Shown: piece by piece, positions 38,562 through 50,036 of the stretch | Numbering within the stretch: position 1 is the stretch's first letter | How the letters are laid out: every line of letters begins with the position of its first letter | Assembly: GCA_029204225.1 (NCBI GenBank) | Contig: CM055098.1 | Span: 5,201,246 to 5,265,245, forward strand | From: Diphasiastrum complanatum | Lineage: Eukaryota; Streptophyta; Lycopodiopsida; Lycopodiales; Lycopodiaceae | Length of the DNA: 64,000 bases | Direction: 5' to 3' | Position numbers and translations under genes: made by a program | The notes under the pieces: generated by a model | Database searches by the model: none | What the model was told of the DNA's origin: nothing | Seen by the model: the letters and a program-made list of their open reading frames with translations, nothing else

Positions 38562-39990
38562 CGTAGAAATACCTACTAACAAAGAATTTGGATCGACGTA
38601 ATGGACTGCTATCTTGAAAGGACTGCTTGTGAAGAACTATATTACTAAATCTCTTGCGTAACTGAAAGAAAACACACAAAACACCACAATAGAGTTAGAA
38701 CATTGTGAAAAAACATGCATTCCATGTAAACATAATGCATGAAAAGAGGGATATGAAAGGAAAATATCATACTTAATTTAGAATATGCATGAGCGTCAGA
38801 TCAATCATCCTTCATAGATAGAAACAACGGAAGTGTCATTATTTTTTGTGAAAGCAAGCGTATCTGCTTTGACCACAAGGGAAATCCGTAAAGAAATGGA
38901 GATGAGGTTTGAAGGGACCGTTGAATAGATTCTTTAAGATGGACATTGCAGTAATTTGCTTTAAAGGCTCAAAACTAAATTCACTATAGATGACAGAAAA
39001 AGTGTGGAATATGAACATGATGAGAAAACAGCTTCATGTCACTATCAAAGAATTAACATAGACTGCTGATCCCGAACATTATTGTCGATGGCAGAGGAAT
39101 CACCATGCACGTACTAAAAGATTACAAGCGATAGGCATTCTATTGTTGTAGGAGATACAAGGCAAAAGATACATATTAAGACCAAAATCTGAAAAACAAA
39201 ATTACAGATATCGTTACAATAGTGAAGAATGCGTCTAAGCACCAACAGTCGCCGAACATTATTGTCGATGGCAGAGGAATCTCATGCACGAGATACAAGG
39301 CAAAAGATATATATTAAGACAAAAATATGAAGAACAAACTTACAGATATCGTTGCAATAGTGAAGAATGCGTCTAAGCACCAACAGTCGCCAAAAGGAGG
39401 TTGCAGAGAGATGCAAAGGCATCCAAACGAAAGGCAACCAGCTAAATGCATCCAGATTGTAGGGGAACCACAGCGATAAGAAAATAGAAAATGGAGGTCC
39501 TTTAGAGGCACCAAAACAACCAGCAGCAAGAAACCTCTCAATCTCCTCAGATTTCTTCACCAAACTGAAAAGTCAACCAGCTTGTAATATCCTTTCTCAT
39601 CAACCCCTCCCTCCTAAGCGAATATCTCTATTCAGCAGATCTTAGGTTCCTTTCTCAACAACCGCCTAGGCGAATACTTATCTTCCGCAGCAGATCTTAG
39701 GTTTCTTCAGGTCAATGTTACTATTCCAAATGATGGAAGGAAAGCAATCCACGTTGGGCCAGTTTGTGGCCTTTGGATGTTTATCTGTGTACTTTGGATA
39801 TTGATGATGAACAAGTGTGGCAGCTAGCATGTGAGAGTGGCAGAGGGGGCAAGGCAAAACGAGCAAAAGGACTCTTTTTAAGGAACGGCAGGGGGGTAGA
39901 GAGGGGCTGGGGGATAAGGGGAGTCTGACACGCAGGCACCAAGAGATAGGTGGGTGGGTAGATGAGGAGATGACAAACAAATGGAGGAGA
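38562..39990 (-). promoter_or_regulatory. CRF 5' leader with a probable intron (38662-39343)
   Basis: On the minus strand a pyrimidine-rich acceptor TTTTCTTTCAG ends at 38662 and a good donor GTAAGT begins at 39343, giving a 682-bp intron in the untranslated leader. Leader introns are common in plant transcription factor genes. The preceding part (about 39344-39990) is CT-rich on the sense strand, as plant leaders often are. The transcription start was not located. Short upstream open frames exist but were not judged to be genes. Confidence 0.5.
39073..39390. repeat. Two-copy tandem duplication at the CRF leader exon/intron edge
   Basis: CGAACATTATTGTCGATGGC starts at 39073 and again at 39253, and both copies end in AAGCACCAACAGTCGC (39252 and 39390). 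The second copy is about 40 bases shorter. The duplicated part includes the splice donor region of the leader intron. Confidence 0.8.
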
Positions 39991-40560
39991 ATGAGAGAGC
40001 GAAGCAGTGATGGAGGCAGAGGAGAGCGAGGATGAGGCAGCTCGCAAACTGTATGGATCGCAACGCGCTGCGAGAAAAAGACGAGAGAGAAAGCAAAGGA
40101 GGCAGGAGGAAGAACAAAAAGGGGGCAGGGCAGGCCATGGCCACACAGGCAGCTCAGCCTTAACTGGAATGGATTCCTGGTTTGGAGTCCGCGAAGAAGC
40201 AGTGGCGGTCCCGGCTTCCACCATGTGACTCTCTGTCGGCGGCCCCTGAGGTAAAGTCGCCACCGCCACCTGGCGCCCGGTCACATCCCGCCCATGGGAC
40301 CCGCCCAATTGTCGCGCGGGTGACCTGCGCCTGCCAGTCTTGTGCGCCGCCCGGCCACTTCCCGCCATAACGGGGGGCCTAGATTCGTCGCCCCCGGATC
40401 TCATCCTCCCGCGCCAGCTCACCAAACGGCCCCTGCCTTCGCGGACCCTTCCGCCCACAATTACCTACTCGGGGATGCGGGGGCAGGAGGTCCAAACAGA
40501 CCTAGCCACATGGACAGTCACCCGGAGGCCGTTCTCCTGTGGCCGCTTGCACACCTTTCA
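39991..40560. promoter_or_regulatory. GC-rich region upstream of the CRF gene
   Basis: The only clearly GC- and CpG-rich block in this part of the window (especially 40190-40510). Long open frames on both strands here are a by-product of base composition. It probably overlaps the CRF promoter and transcription start. Confidence 0.45.
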
Positions 40561-41901
40561 AATTGAAAGCCTTTCGGCTTTTCTCTTTCAAACGACATGG
40601 CAACACCTTTTAATTTAAATCTTAAAAATTGCCGTATTTTAATTTTTTAAATAACAGATCTAGATTTAACTACTAAATATAATTTTAAAATACAGGATAA
40701 TTAGCCTTTGCTTTAATGTGAAATCTTTGACTTCCTTCAAAAAGAAATTAAGCCTTTCTCGCAACCCCAAAAAATGGCCTTCCACAGAACGCGAAGCCCG
40801 AGCCAGTCCACTAGGATGCAAGCCCCGACACTACTGCCACGTGTTGATTTCTAAATGGTCAAGATTGAAAACGTACTTTGCAAAAGGCTGAGGCCGGACC
40901 AATCGGACCCACATTCGTGGACCCATCTACACCGTAGATCTAAGCACCAGGACATCCAATCGTGGTCCGCCACGTCGGCGATCCTTACAGCCGCCGGCCA
41001 ACAGGAGTTTGGTGAGAAGTGACCAGTGACTCGTGAGTGGGGGGGTCAGGTGACCAGAGGCCCAGTTTGGGGTTGTCGTGTAAGAATAATGAATTCTAAT
41101 AGTGGCTTTTAATGATGATACACTACCGCCCACTAGACTAGCTATAGCCAACCATCCAAGTTTCAAGGGCTATTACCTACGCCAAACATGGCTAGGCCTT
41201 AGGCAGTGGCCTGATCTCCACTTTTGGCAGTCCGCCAAACCCAAATAGAATACGATCACATTAACTAACCTTAAGTACAAGTGACAGCTTTTCTTTTGGG
41301 GGGGGGGGGGGGGGCGGAGGGGGGTCAGTGCTCACTGCCCAGGCCCAGGGGCTGTCAGCCCATGGGTCGCGGCGACCGGCCCACGGGTGGACGGCCGAGG
41401 GGCCAGGCCATGTTAGCAGAGGCAAATTGCCTCATGCAGACTTGGTCAAAAAGGCAAAAGGTTTACTAGAGGCCTTTTTTTCTTTATCTAAAGGCAAAAG
41501 GTTTCTACAAAATGTACCTTGAAAATGGGCCATGTACTCCCCATTATGATGTATGAGACGAGCATTGAAGGCTAGCAATGAAGGCTGCTGCCAAGGCAAG
41601 TGTGCCCCACAACTAACTAGGGCAAGCCGGTCTAAAGCATAGCCACGTCCACCAGAATGGCCAGTAAGTCGGCCAATCGAGTATGTAACTGCCTTTGGCA
41701 TGAATTTTAGGCCTTTTTGGGGCCCATATTATGCAATCCATAAATTCTTGGTGTATAAGATAGTTGCCGAATAATTTTTTTGTTGAATGCAATTACGTGC
41801 GGTAATGTTCCATCAATCGAGCCATTAGCACATATAATCTGATCCCTAGGCAACTCGTGGCTTCCAGCACTCAATTGCACGGGTCTCGGATTATGTGATA
41901 A
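40561..41901. other. Gene-free stretch
   Basis: No gene is supported. It contains an uninterrupted run of 17 G at 41298-41314 followed by more G-rich sequence, a possible G-quadruplex former. It ends in the GATAA target copy of the gypsy element (41897-41901). Confidence 0.45.
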
Positions 41902-42811
41902 TGTTATGCCGGCGCCTCAAAGGGCGCTGGGACTTGAGCGCTTTCCCCAACACGCGCTTAAGTCTAACATTCATCCATCATGCACTTACGTAAAAGCCAA
42001 CTTAGAAACGTAACAAGCTTAACCATTCAGACTTAAGAAAACTGGAATCCCAACCAACCTGAAAGCCAACTCAAAATCCGTCCCCAAATGGTAACCAAAG
42101 GCAAAGACAAGCCACACATGAAACCCAAGGCATAGTGGTCGCCAAACTGACCAATTGGCATAGCGGCGAGCCACACGTCTGTGACGTGGACCCTTGGACA
42201 CCGGCGACGCAAAAAGGTTGTTGTAAGGGTCCTTCTACTTGGACCAGTCCCCGAGGCGAAACCGAAATGGTAATCATCCCCAAGGATCAACTTTATTAAA
42301 TTTGGAAGAGGTTACATTCATACATAGACTGACTGGTCTCAGGGCCACCAACACGTGTTGGGCATTGTACCTGGCTCGTGCTGGTAGAGGGAGTTGAGAC
42401 CTGGCGACTGGATTCTTGGCGCTGGTTGAGCTGCCCAAGTTTCTGTCTGTCGGACTCCCCCTATAGTTCTGGTGAGATTCGGCGCACCCCCTATGTCCTG
42501 GAATATAGTGCTTTCTGGTAAAGCACGCTTTTTAGGACTTAGTTTTTATTTTTGCTGATTAAGCCTGGCATAATCAGTCTGGCTCATGGACATGGGTCCC
42601 GGGAGCCGTCCCGGCGGCAGAATCAACTTGCTTCCTGACTAGGCCATGACTCGAGCTCCAGAGCTAGCACATGACTTGTGACTACTTGACTGGCTCACCA
42701 CGGGTCGGAGGCTCAGTCCTTGATGTTCTAACTTGCTCTGGGACCTTAGGGAGCGTCACCCCTTAGAGTCTTACAGGGCACGCTGGGTGCACCCGAGTCA
42801 GCTTTACAACA
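41902..42811 (-). repeat. 3' LTR of the gypsy element
   Basis: 910 bp, collinear with 45569-46481, in window orientation starting TGTTATGCCGGCGCC and ending GCTTTACAACA. Flanked by GATAA on the left and a purine tract (minus strand) on the right. Confidence 0.92.
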
Positions 42812-43209
42812 TCCTCCTCTCATTTGAGAAAGCTGATGTCCTCATCAGGGCCAAACTAGAACCTAAGACACATGGCATAGGCTTAATTCACCGGCCAAAC
42901 TTTATTCACATATACAAGGGCATGGGCTTGATTCACAGGCCAAAGCAGACCAACTGTAAAGAGAAGTAAAACATTGTTTTTGCACTCAGCATAGGAAAAG
43001 TGTGGATCTAGTTCACTTACGTAAAACCTGTGTAAAGCTGCTGCATTTAGATATTAGACTGAAGCTCACCCCTTCGATGAAAAAAGGCGGCTTACTTTAT
43101 TAACATGAAAGAAAAAGGTACTTACGGCTCTCTTAAGCCTCAGATATGTCGTTTTTGTCGTACGTCTGGATGAGTCCCCTAGGACTCTAGGTTTTTTGTT
43201 TGGTCGTCC

Positions 43210-43490
43210 AGGTTGAGCTCCTTGAGCTCTGCATCGGCACTTGGATCCACCTCTGATGTAGAAGCTGCAGGCAATGTTGGCTCCATTTGACCTCGCGTCA
43301 GCTGGTTTGTCACTGCTGGCTGTCCTTCATTAAAGAGATGAGCTTTCGTTTGGTCACACAAGTTGAGCTCCTTGAGCTCTGCATCGGCACTTGGATTCAC
43401 GTTTGACGTAGAAACTGCAGGCAATGTTGACTCCATTTGGTCTCGTGTCAGTTGGCTTGTCACTACTGGCTGCCCTTCGTTAAAGATGTG
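43210..43490 (-). repeat. Duplicated module behind the gypsy protease
   Basis: A unit of about 159 bases occurs twice in the same frame. Each unit encodes a FNEGQP-VT-QLTR-QME segment followed by SADAELKELNL. The copies are about nine-tenths alike. Function unknown. Confidence 0.75.
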
Positions 43491-45568
43491 AATGAGATTA
43501 GAAGGGATAGTTGGCTCAGGTTCATTTGTGTCGTTCCTTTCTAGTTGGTGGCACAGCTCTGACGACACAAGGTCTCCTGCCATTATATAATAACGCAAGG
43601 TTAACCCCTTTTGCCAAGAAGTCCACCACGTGTTTGTTAAACCAACTTAATCCCAAGATAGCATCGAAGGCATCCATCTTCAAGATTGTGAACGTTAGTC
43701 GATTCTTCCAAGTGCCCAGTGAGATTGGTAGGTTGGTTGCCAATCTACAAGTGGTCATTGTACCTTTCGCGGTCTCTACACAAATAGGGGTCACATTTTC
43801 TTCAAATTCGATGCCCAATTCCCTTGCCAGCTTTTCTAACAAGTAGTTATGCGACGCTCCCAAGTCTACCATGAAGTGAATGATCTTGTCTTGAATACAG
43901 CCTTTCAGGTACAATAACTTTGATCCTCTAGCAGGAGTCGCCAGGAGATGTTCACGACAAGCCGCAAGTGCCCCTATCTGTTGTAAGGCATTTAGTTCAG
44001 ACTCCATTAAATCCGTTTCTAGATCTTCTTCATCATCCTGTTCACCATCTTCTTGATCGAATGTCTCTCTCTCCATTCTATCAAATCCTTCAATGGCAGC
44101 CATGATTTGCTTGTTCAATGGTTTGGGGCATGACCTCCAAGAGTGAGCTTGCTGATGACAGTTGAAACAACGCATGGAACTGCCCACTGTTGGTGAGTTG
44201 TTGCTGTGACTAGCTGAAGGTCCAGCATTGTTTCTTCTCTGAAACGTGTTCCCTCCATTGTTGAATTGAAATCATGGGGCATGTAGCTGTCTATTGCACG
44301 TCGGGTCCAATACTGCATTCTAGACAAGAGGTAGTGAGTCTTGTCCGCCTCGGACATATCTTCAATAACCCATACACTCTGTCTGAATTTATTGAGGTAA
44401 TCTCGCAATGAACTCTCAATCTCATGTGTGAATCCTTCGGTATGAACTCCTCTCGTAATGCGGTTTTGTTTCTCTGTCCTTCTTCACCTCACTAAGCATA
44501 GCCGTCATTGCACTTGATAAGTATTGCCGCATCTTCACTTCAAAGAGGTCTTGTTGCGCCTCTGGCATGGGTTCGTCTCTTGGTATAGGTTCAGAAGGGC
44601 CACCCATCTCTTCTTGGGGAGGCGCCACTGTGGAGTGCATATGCTCTTTCTTTCTTGACTTGGATCTGGCGCCATCTCGATGCATGCGTTAGCCGTATTC
44701 TCGAACCTGCTCCTCTCCGTCTGTCAATGCTCGTAACTCATCAAGGTGGTCATCCATTCTAGTAAGAGGTGTACTTCCAACAGATTATCTCCTCTATCCT
44801 TTTGAAAACTCTCCCCTCTGTTGGCCGGGCCCCACAGCTCTCTTTTCTTCTTTATAAAATCAGCTTCAATAAAAATATAGCACGCTCACATCACCTGAGA
44901 GCCAAGTAGAAACCAGGTCATTTGTGTCCAAGCAAGCACGCAACAAACGGAACATACCAACCAAAGCAAACACAGAGGATCCCTCTCAAGCCACATTCCC
45001 CTTGAGACCGGACGTAGGACCTTTGCCTAGCTGTGCCCACACAAATCTATCACAGAATTAGCCCACGGGAAAACATCCATCCAACCATCCGTGCTTTCAC
45101 CATTAAGCAGCACATTGCCTTAGTCACGCCCCACCACTTTTTGGTCGATAGCCCTTATAGCTAAACGATTGGCAGCTATCCCACACCGGCAGCTAACCAC
45201 CCGTGCTTTACACCCGAATTCAAGCAGCATCTCTGTATCAATTGTTAACCCGTATAGTTCGAATATGTCACCCCGCACCCCACAAGGCACAGACCGTGCT
45301 TTCACCAATCTAATGGTAACACATTGCCTCATCTGTCCTACGTGCAGACGGTGTCAGGCTTGAACCACAAGAACTGACCATGCTTACACCTCAAGGGCAG
45401 CACCTTGTCTCATCAAGTCCCCCGTTCTACCGACCACCCCGACCATGGACGCACCCGTGCTTAAATTGTAGGCAACACCTTGCACAACGGTTGTCCAGAC
45501 AAATCCCAAAAAGTGACCATCCCTGTGAGACTTGTGTAGCTGACCGGCTAGTCGGCTCTGATACCACA

Positions 45569-46481
45569 TGTTGCGCCGGTGCCTCAAAGGGCGCTGGGAC
45601 TTGAGCGGTTTCCCCAACATGCGCTTAAGTCTAACATTCATCCATCATGCACTTACGTAAAAGCCAACTTAGAAACGTAACAAGCTTAACCATTCAGACT
45701 TAAGAAAACTGAAATCCCAACCAACCCGAAAGCCAACTCAAAATCCGTCCCCAAAAGATAACCAAAGGCAAAGACAAGCCACACATGAAACCCAAGGCAT
45801 AGTGGTCGCCAAACTGACCAATTGGCATAGCGGCAAGCCACACGTCGGTGACATGGACCCTTGGACATCGGCGACACAAAAATGTTGTAGTAAGGGTCCT
45901 TCCACTTGGACCAGTCCCGGAGGTGAAACCGAAATGGTAATCATCCCCAAGGATCAACTTTATTAAATTTGGAAGAGGTTACATTCATACATAGACTGAC
46001 TGGTCTCGGGGCCATCAACACGTGCTGCGCATTGTGCCTGGCTCATGCTGGTAGAGGGAGCTGAAATCTGGCGACTGGATTTGCTGGTTGAGGTGCCCAA
46101 GTTTCTGTCTGCCGGACTCCCCCTATAGTTATGGTGTGATTCGGCGCACCCCTTCTGTCTTGGAATATAGTGCTTTTTGGTAAAGCACGCTTTTTAGGAC
46201 TTAGTTTTTATTTTGCTGATTAAGCTTGGCAAGCCTAGCAGAATCAATCTGGCTCCCGGACATGGGTCCCGGGAGCCGTCTTGGGGGCAGGATCAACTTA
46301 CTTCCTGACTAGGCCATGACTCGAGCTCCAGAGCTAGCTCATAACTTGTGACTACTTGACTGGCTCACCACAGGTCGGAGGCTCAGTCCTTGACGTTCTA
46401 ACTTGCTCTGGGACCTTAGGGAGCGTCACCCCTTAGAGTTTTACAGGGCATGCTGGGTGCACCCGAGTCAGCTTTACAATA
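45569..46481 (-). repeat. 5' LTR of the gypsy element
   Basis: 913 bp, in window orientation starting TGTTGCGCCGGTGCC and ending GCTTTACAATA. Adjacent to the primer-binding site on its left and the GATAA target copy on its right. Confidence 0.92.
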
Positions 46482-46486
46482 GATAA

Positions 46487-47875
46487 ACTCCCAATCACCA
46501 CTACCTAGTGTACTTAATTGTCTTGCAACAATGTGATATCTCATGGAGAACATTATGAAAATTCATAATGTGCATTCGATTTCATAATGACCGATTATGA
46601 AAACTATACTATGCTAGTTGCTCGCTAGGATCTATTAATTTTTTGAAAACATTTTATAATCAACAAGCCAAGAACAATTATGTATTATGAATTGGTTGAG
46701 CATGGTCTATTATGCCCAATAAGGTGCCCAACCAAGGCTCTCAAAGTGCCCTTTTGGGCCAATCAAAAATTGAGACTAGGCACCAAGTCGGGTGTAATGT
46801 ACCATGTCGGGCCCACTCCATGGCAAGGTTGGATTATTCTTCTTGTGTCTTTTGAGAATGTGGAAGCCATGATTTTGAATGCATAATGACTTCCTCATTA
46901 CTCAAAAAGCCATTTGTGTGTGTGTGTGTGTGTCTCATGGGAAACAAATGCTTGAGGGCTCCACTACACCAAAGAGGAAGGCATAAGGGCAGGCCTTCCC
47001 CTATGTGATGCCACGTTCAAAGTAATTTTCTTGAGTTTTTATTTTTTATTTTTATTATCACAACTTTTGCATTTGGTGTGAATTTTTTTACTTTTTTTCG
47101 ATTTTTTTTTTCTACTAAATGTGCATGTGGACAACCGTTGACAGGCTGCCACATTCTATGGGAATGTGCATGTGCTATGTGGCAACCCTTCATTGGCTGT
47201 CCATATGCACATTCCATTATTATTTTCATGTGCTTGGTGTCAACTTTTATTGGCTATCCACTTGAGAATTGCAATGAACTGGCTCACAAAAAGAATTGGT
47301 TTTAAATTTACATCGTGGCGTCTCCATGCTAAAGGGGACATTTACTTGTATATCGGTGTGAGTCTTGTATCTCACGTGGTCCGCTTGTATTTCAAGTTGG
47401 ATGGTCAACAAGTCAAGTTAAGAGTGTGGCAGACTCTTGTTGAAAGCATGGTGTTTGGTGTTTGGTTGATACTTTGTGAAGTCAAAGTGCTTGACTGTGT
47501 ACTTGAGTGTGAGTCGAGTACAAATAGCAGAAAAAATGCATATGATCTCTATGGACACTCCAAGACATTGCTACACATTATTATTCTGAACTCTTATCAC
47601 ATTTGAGCTTATATTTGATCTGACTTATTTATGTAAGCTTCAAATGTGATACTGTAATAAGTGTACAGTTATTTTGATACTTAAATCACACTTGAGCCTA
47701 AGAGAAAAAGTTAGAATTAGTAAGTGGACTGTTAGTGTAGTTAACAGTTGTTATATACTGTTTTAGTTTAGTAGGCTTTAGTTAAGAAGCCAGCCCGGGA
47801 GCTTGTCCCAAGCTGATAACGTGATTACTCATGTATATAGCCTAACCACGTAGAGGCCAACAATGAAATTCATGT
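46487..47875. other. Gene-free stretch, probably older LTR material towards its end
   Basis: No gene. A (GT)n run lies near 46914-46934. The motif at 47315-47353 (TGGCGTCTCCATGCT...) recurs at 53924-53962, just beyond the next element. The 47750-47875 segment has a TATATAG / AACAATGAAATTCAT arrangement typical of a plant LTR promoter and R region, so the 47876-53900 element seems to have inserted into another retroelement. Confidence 0.4.
47119..47212. repeat. Imperfect inverted repeat
   Basis: Arms of about 36 bases (ATGTGCATGTGGACAACCG... and its inverted partner ...GGCTGTCCATATGCACAT) around a spacer of about 22 bases. The arms are diverged, but both strands read with similar Cys/His-rich peptides as a result. 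Confidence 0.6.
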
Positions 47876-48163
47876 TGTTATGGCCATATTCGGTTTAAGG
47901 ACCTGGAATAGTCCTAATATGGTAGACCGGCCCTCCGGTATTTGAGATTGTTGGTCATGCCATGATTTAATTCCATGTCAAGGCCAGTTTGTGACTAATA
48001 ACCTTGAGAGGACCCAGACACTCTAATTGAGACATATGGAGTATTGCATGTCTGTGTGACAGAGATAGGCAGGAGAACTGCATGAAGAGATGAGACCTAT
48101 TTATGATTGAGCTGCATGGGGGTTGCATGGTTTCATGCACATGACTCTACTCTCTATATAATG

Positions 48164-48250
48164 CTTCTTGGTTTCCAAGGGGAGGCTCGAACCTGGGACC
48201 AAAGAAACTTTGGATGCCAAGCTAACCAGTTGAGCCAACCCCGTTGGGTT
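48164..48250 (-). mobile_element. tRNA-derived SINE, unit 1
   Basis: An 87-bp unit. On the minus strand it carries a pol III A-box-like GGCTCAACTGGTTAGC and a B-box GGTTCGAGCCT at tRNA-like spacing. It is bounded by perfect 15-bp direct repeats ACTCTCTATATAATG (48149-48163 and 48251-48265), which occur once in the empty 3' LTR. It has no tail module beyond the tRNA-like part. Confidence 0.75.
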
Positions 48251-48265
48251 ACTCTCTATATAATG

Positions 48266-48352
48266 CTTCTTGGTTTCCAAGGGGAGGCTCGAACCTGAGA
48301 CCAAAGAAACTTTGGATGTCAAGCTAACCAACTAAGACAACCCCATTGGGTT
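48266..48352 (-). mobile_element. tRNA-derived SINE, unit 2
   Basis: A second 87-bp copy in the same orientation, differing from unit 1 at about seven positions, mostly in the A-box arm. It is bounded by the shared repeat at 48251-48265 and a third copy at 48353-48367. The B-box is less affected than the A-box. Confidence 0.75.
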
Positions 48353-49975
48353 ACTCTCTATATAATGAGGTAGGTTACTCTCTATGAGGTAGGGATTCTC
48401 CCGTCGACATATTGAATTTAGGTTACCAGTTTCTCTCTTCCCCTCTTGCTTCACATGACATGGCTTGGGGGCTAGATCCAGGTTTTGATCTAGGATTGGT
48501 TGGGCGGTTTGGCTCCATAGTCTCTTCTATTGTGTTCTCCTATCCTCATCTTAGGGGCAATCCTTTAGGGTTCTTACATTGGTATCAGAGCACGACTAAG
48601 ATGAGATTTTGGATGGGATTGATGAAAAGTTCTACATCGAATTGGAAAGTGAAGCACATGGATTTATGTCCCGGGTTGGTGTGGAGTAATCTCAAGGGAA
48701 AAATTAATCTCAAGGGAAAAATCAAGTTTGGATCCTCTAATTCTGGTTTAAAGCATGCTTAGCAAAGTTGGAGGTAGAGTGCACTTCTATTTTTTTCCCA
48801 ATTTGGTGAGAATTTGCTTGGAATTAGAGTTCAATCCAGTCTTGATTTTCTGATCTCTTGAGAAGTTTCCATAGTTGTAGATGATCTGCATGTGTGATTT
48901 AATTCGAATGGTGATCAAAATTCCTCATTGTTGGAATTAGAGTTGTTTGGAATTATGGAATCAGCATCGGCAGATCCAGTTGCTTATCTGTTCTTAAATC
49001 CATAGTATTTTGTTGATTTAATGCTATGCATGTGAGGATTCAATAGCATGCATGAGGCCATAATGTTTTGAAAGTTCAAGATTCTGGTTAGGGGACTTGT
49101 GTCTATTGAAAAACTGGCTTTGAATCAATTTTTCCTGTTGAAATAGAAAAACGAACAACCTTAAATTCTTGAATTGATGATTGCATGTTGAGGACTGATG
49201 TTGCCAAAGAATGGACCGTCCTCTTGAATAACCTGCAAATTGTTTGAACATAGAATGGAAATTGCGGTGTGAATAATCCTCTATGTACATGCAGAAAATC
49301 TATGGAAGACGAGAGATTAACCAACTGAAATTGGTTCACTCCCAAGAAATAATCGATGATTTTCCTTGTTCTGTTTCGGTTTAAACCCTGTATGTTATGG
49401 GTAAGCAGAAAAAAAAAATCATGATCATTTGGAGTTATCAGTCCTGCAATACATGTTGTTTCTCAATTGCTTTCTGCAGGAGTATGTAAGGAATTCATAG
49501 ACTTGGGATGATCCTAGAATCCCTTACTCTCTCTATTCTGGTTTATGGTCGGTCCATTGAGAGACACCAAATGGAGAGGACGCAGTCCGTTATGAATTCA
49601 GAACTCTACAGATAGGCAGTCGGTGAGTGTACAACCTGTGTGGCCTGGCTGTTGACTGGAATTCAGTCATTCCCAATTGTTTGCACTCTGTATTTGAATA
49701 TGTGGGTCTTGCAATAAGTCTTAGAATTGTGTGTGGCGTAACTGCAGCCATGGATCCATTTTCCAGCGATGGCAACTGTGAAGAGAAGCCCAAACAGGGA
49801 GCGGATCTGAGAGGATTCCAAAATAAAGCAGTTGGATATAGTGATCCGCTGTTGAATCCCTGTTGCTCGCTATTCTGTCAAGAGACCTCCAACTAGTAAT
49901 CCCTCTTATGGATTATGAGGTGTAAGCTGCAATTTGGTAGAGGATGAGCGCGATCCAGTCTCCTATCCCTGCCTG

Positions 49976-49980
<5 letters not shown>

Positions 49981-50033
<53 letters not shown>
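49981..50033. repeat. (CT)n microsatellite
   Basis: 53 bases of uninterrupted CT inside the LARD-like element, near the 5' end of its interior. Confidence 0.97.

Positions 50034-50036
<3 letters not shown>

Larger units (their letters stand above)
41902..46481 (-). mobile_element. Short Ty3/gypsy element with gag and protease only
   Basis: A 5-bp target duplication GATAA (41897-41901 and 46482-46486) flanks a 4580-bp element. Reading on the minus strand: 5' LTR 46481-45569, primer site 45566-45554 (TGGTATCAGAGCC), gag remnants about 44700-44110, a CCHC knuckle (CFNCHQQAHSWRSCP) near 44170, and an aspartic protease with DLGASHNYL near 43870 and DAILGLSWF near 43660. A tail at about 43500-43180 contains a duplicated 53-residue module. 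Next come unassigned sequence, a purine tract (42822-42812) and the 3' LTR 42811-41902. No reverse transcriptase, RNase H or integrase is visible in the 2.75-kb interior, so it would depend on a helper, as the TR-GAG type does. LTRs are roughly 95 percent alike by eye, so it is fairly young. The gag part is broken, with a few breaks. Confidence 0.9.
47876..48578 (+). repeat. 5' LTR of the LARD-like element, enlarged by SINEs
   Basis: 703 bp, compared with 479 bp for the 3' LTR. The difference is explained by two SINE units plus target copies (48164-48367) and a short tandem duplication of a TTACTCTCTATGAGGTAGG-type block just after them. Confidence 0.9.

Noticed and set aside
39781-40458. A 225-codon minus-strand open frame upstream of the CRF gene
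   Set aside because: Low-complexity Pro/Ser/Arg composition in the GC-rich block, with open frames on both strands. No domain was recognised.
48164-48352. Two functional tRNA genes
   Set aside because: A and B boxes are present, but the acceptor and anticodon arms do not fold properly, and the units are flanked by target duplications, which indicates SINEs.
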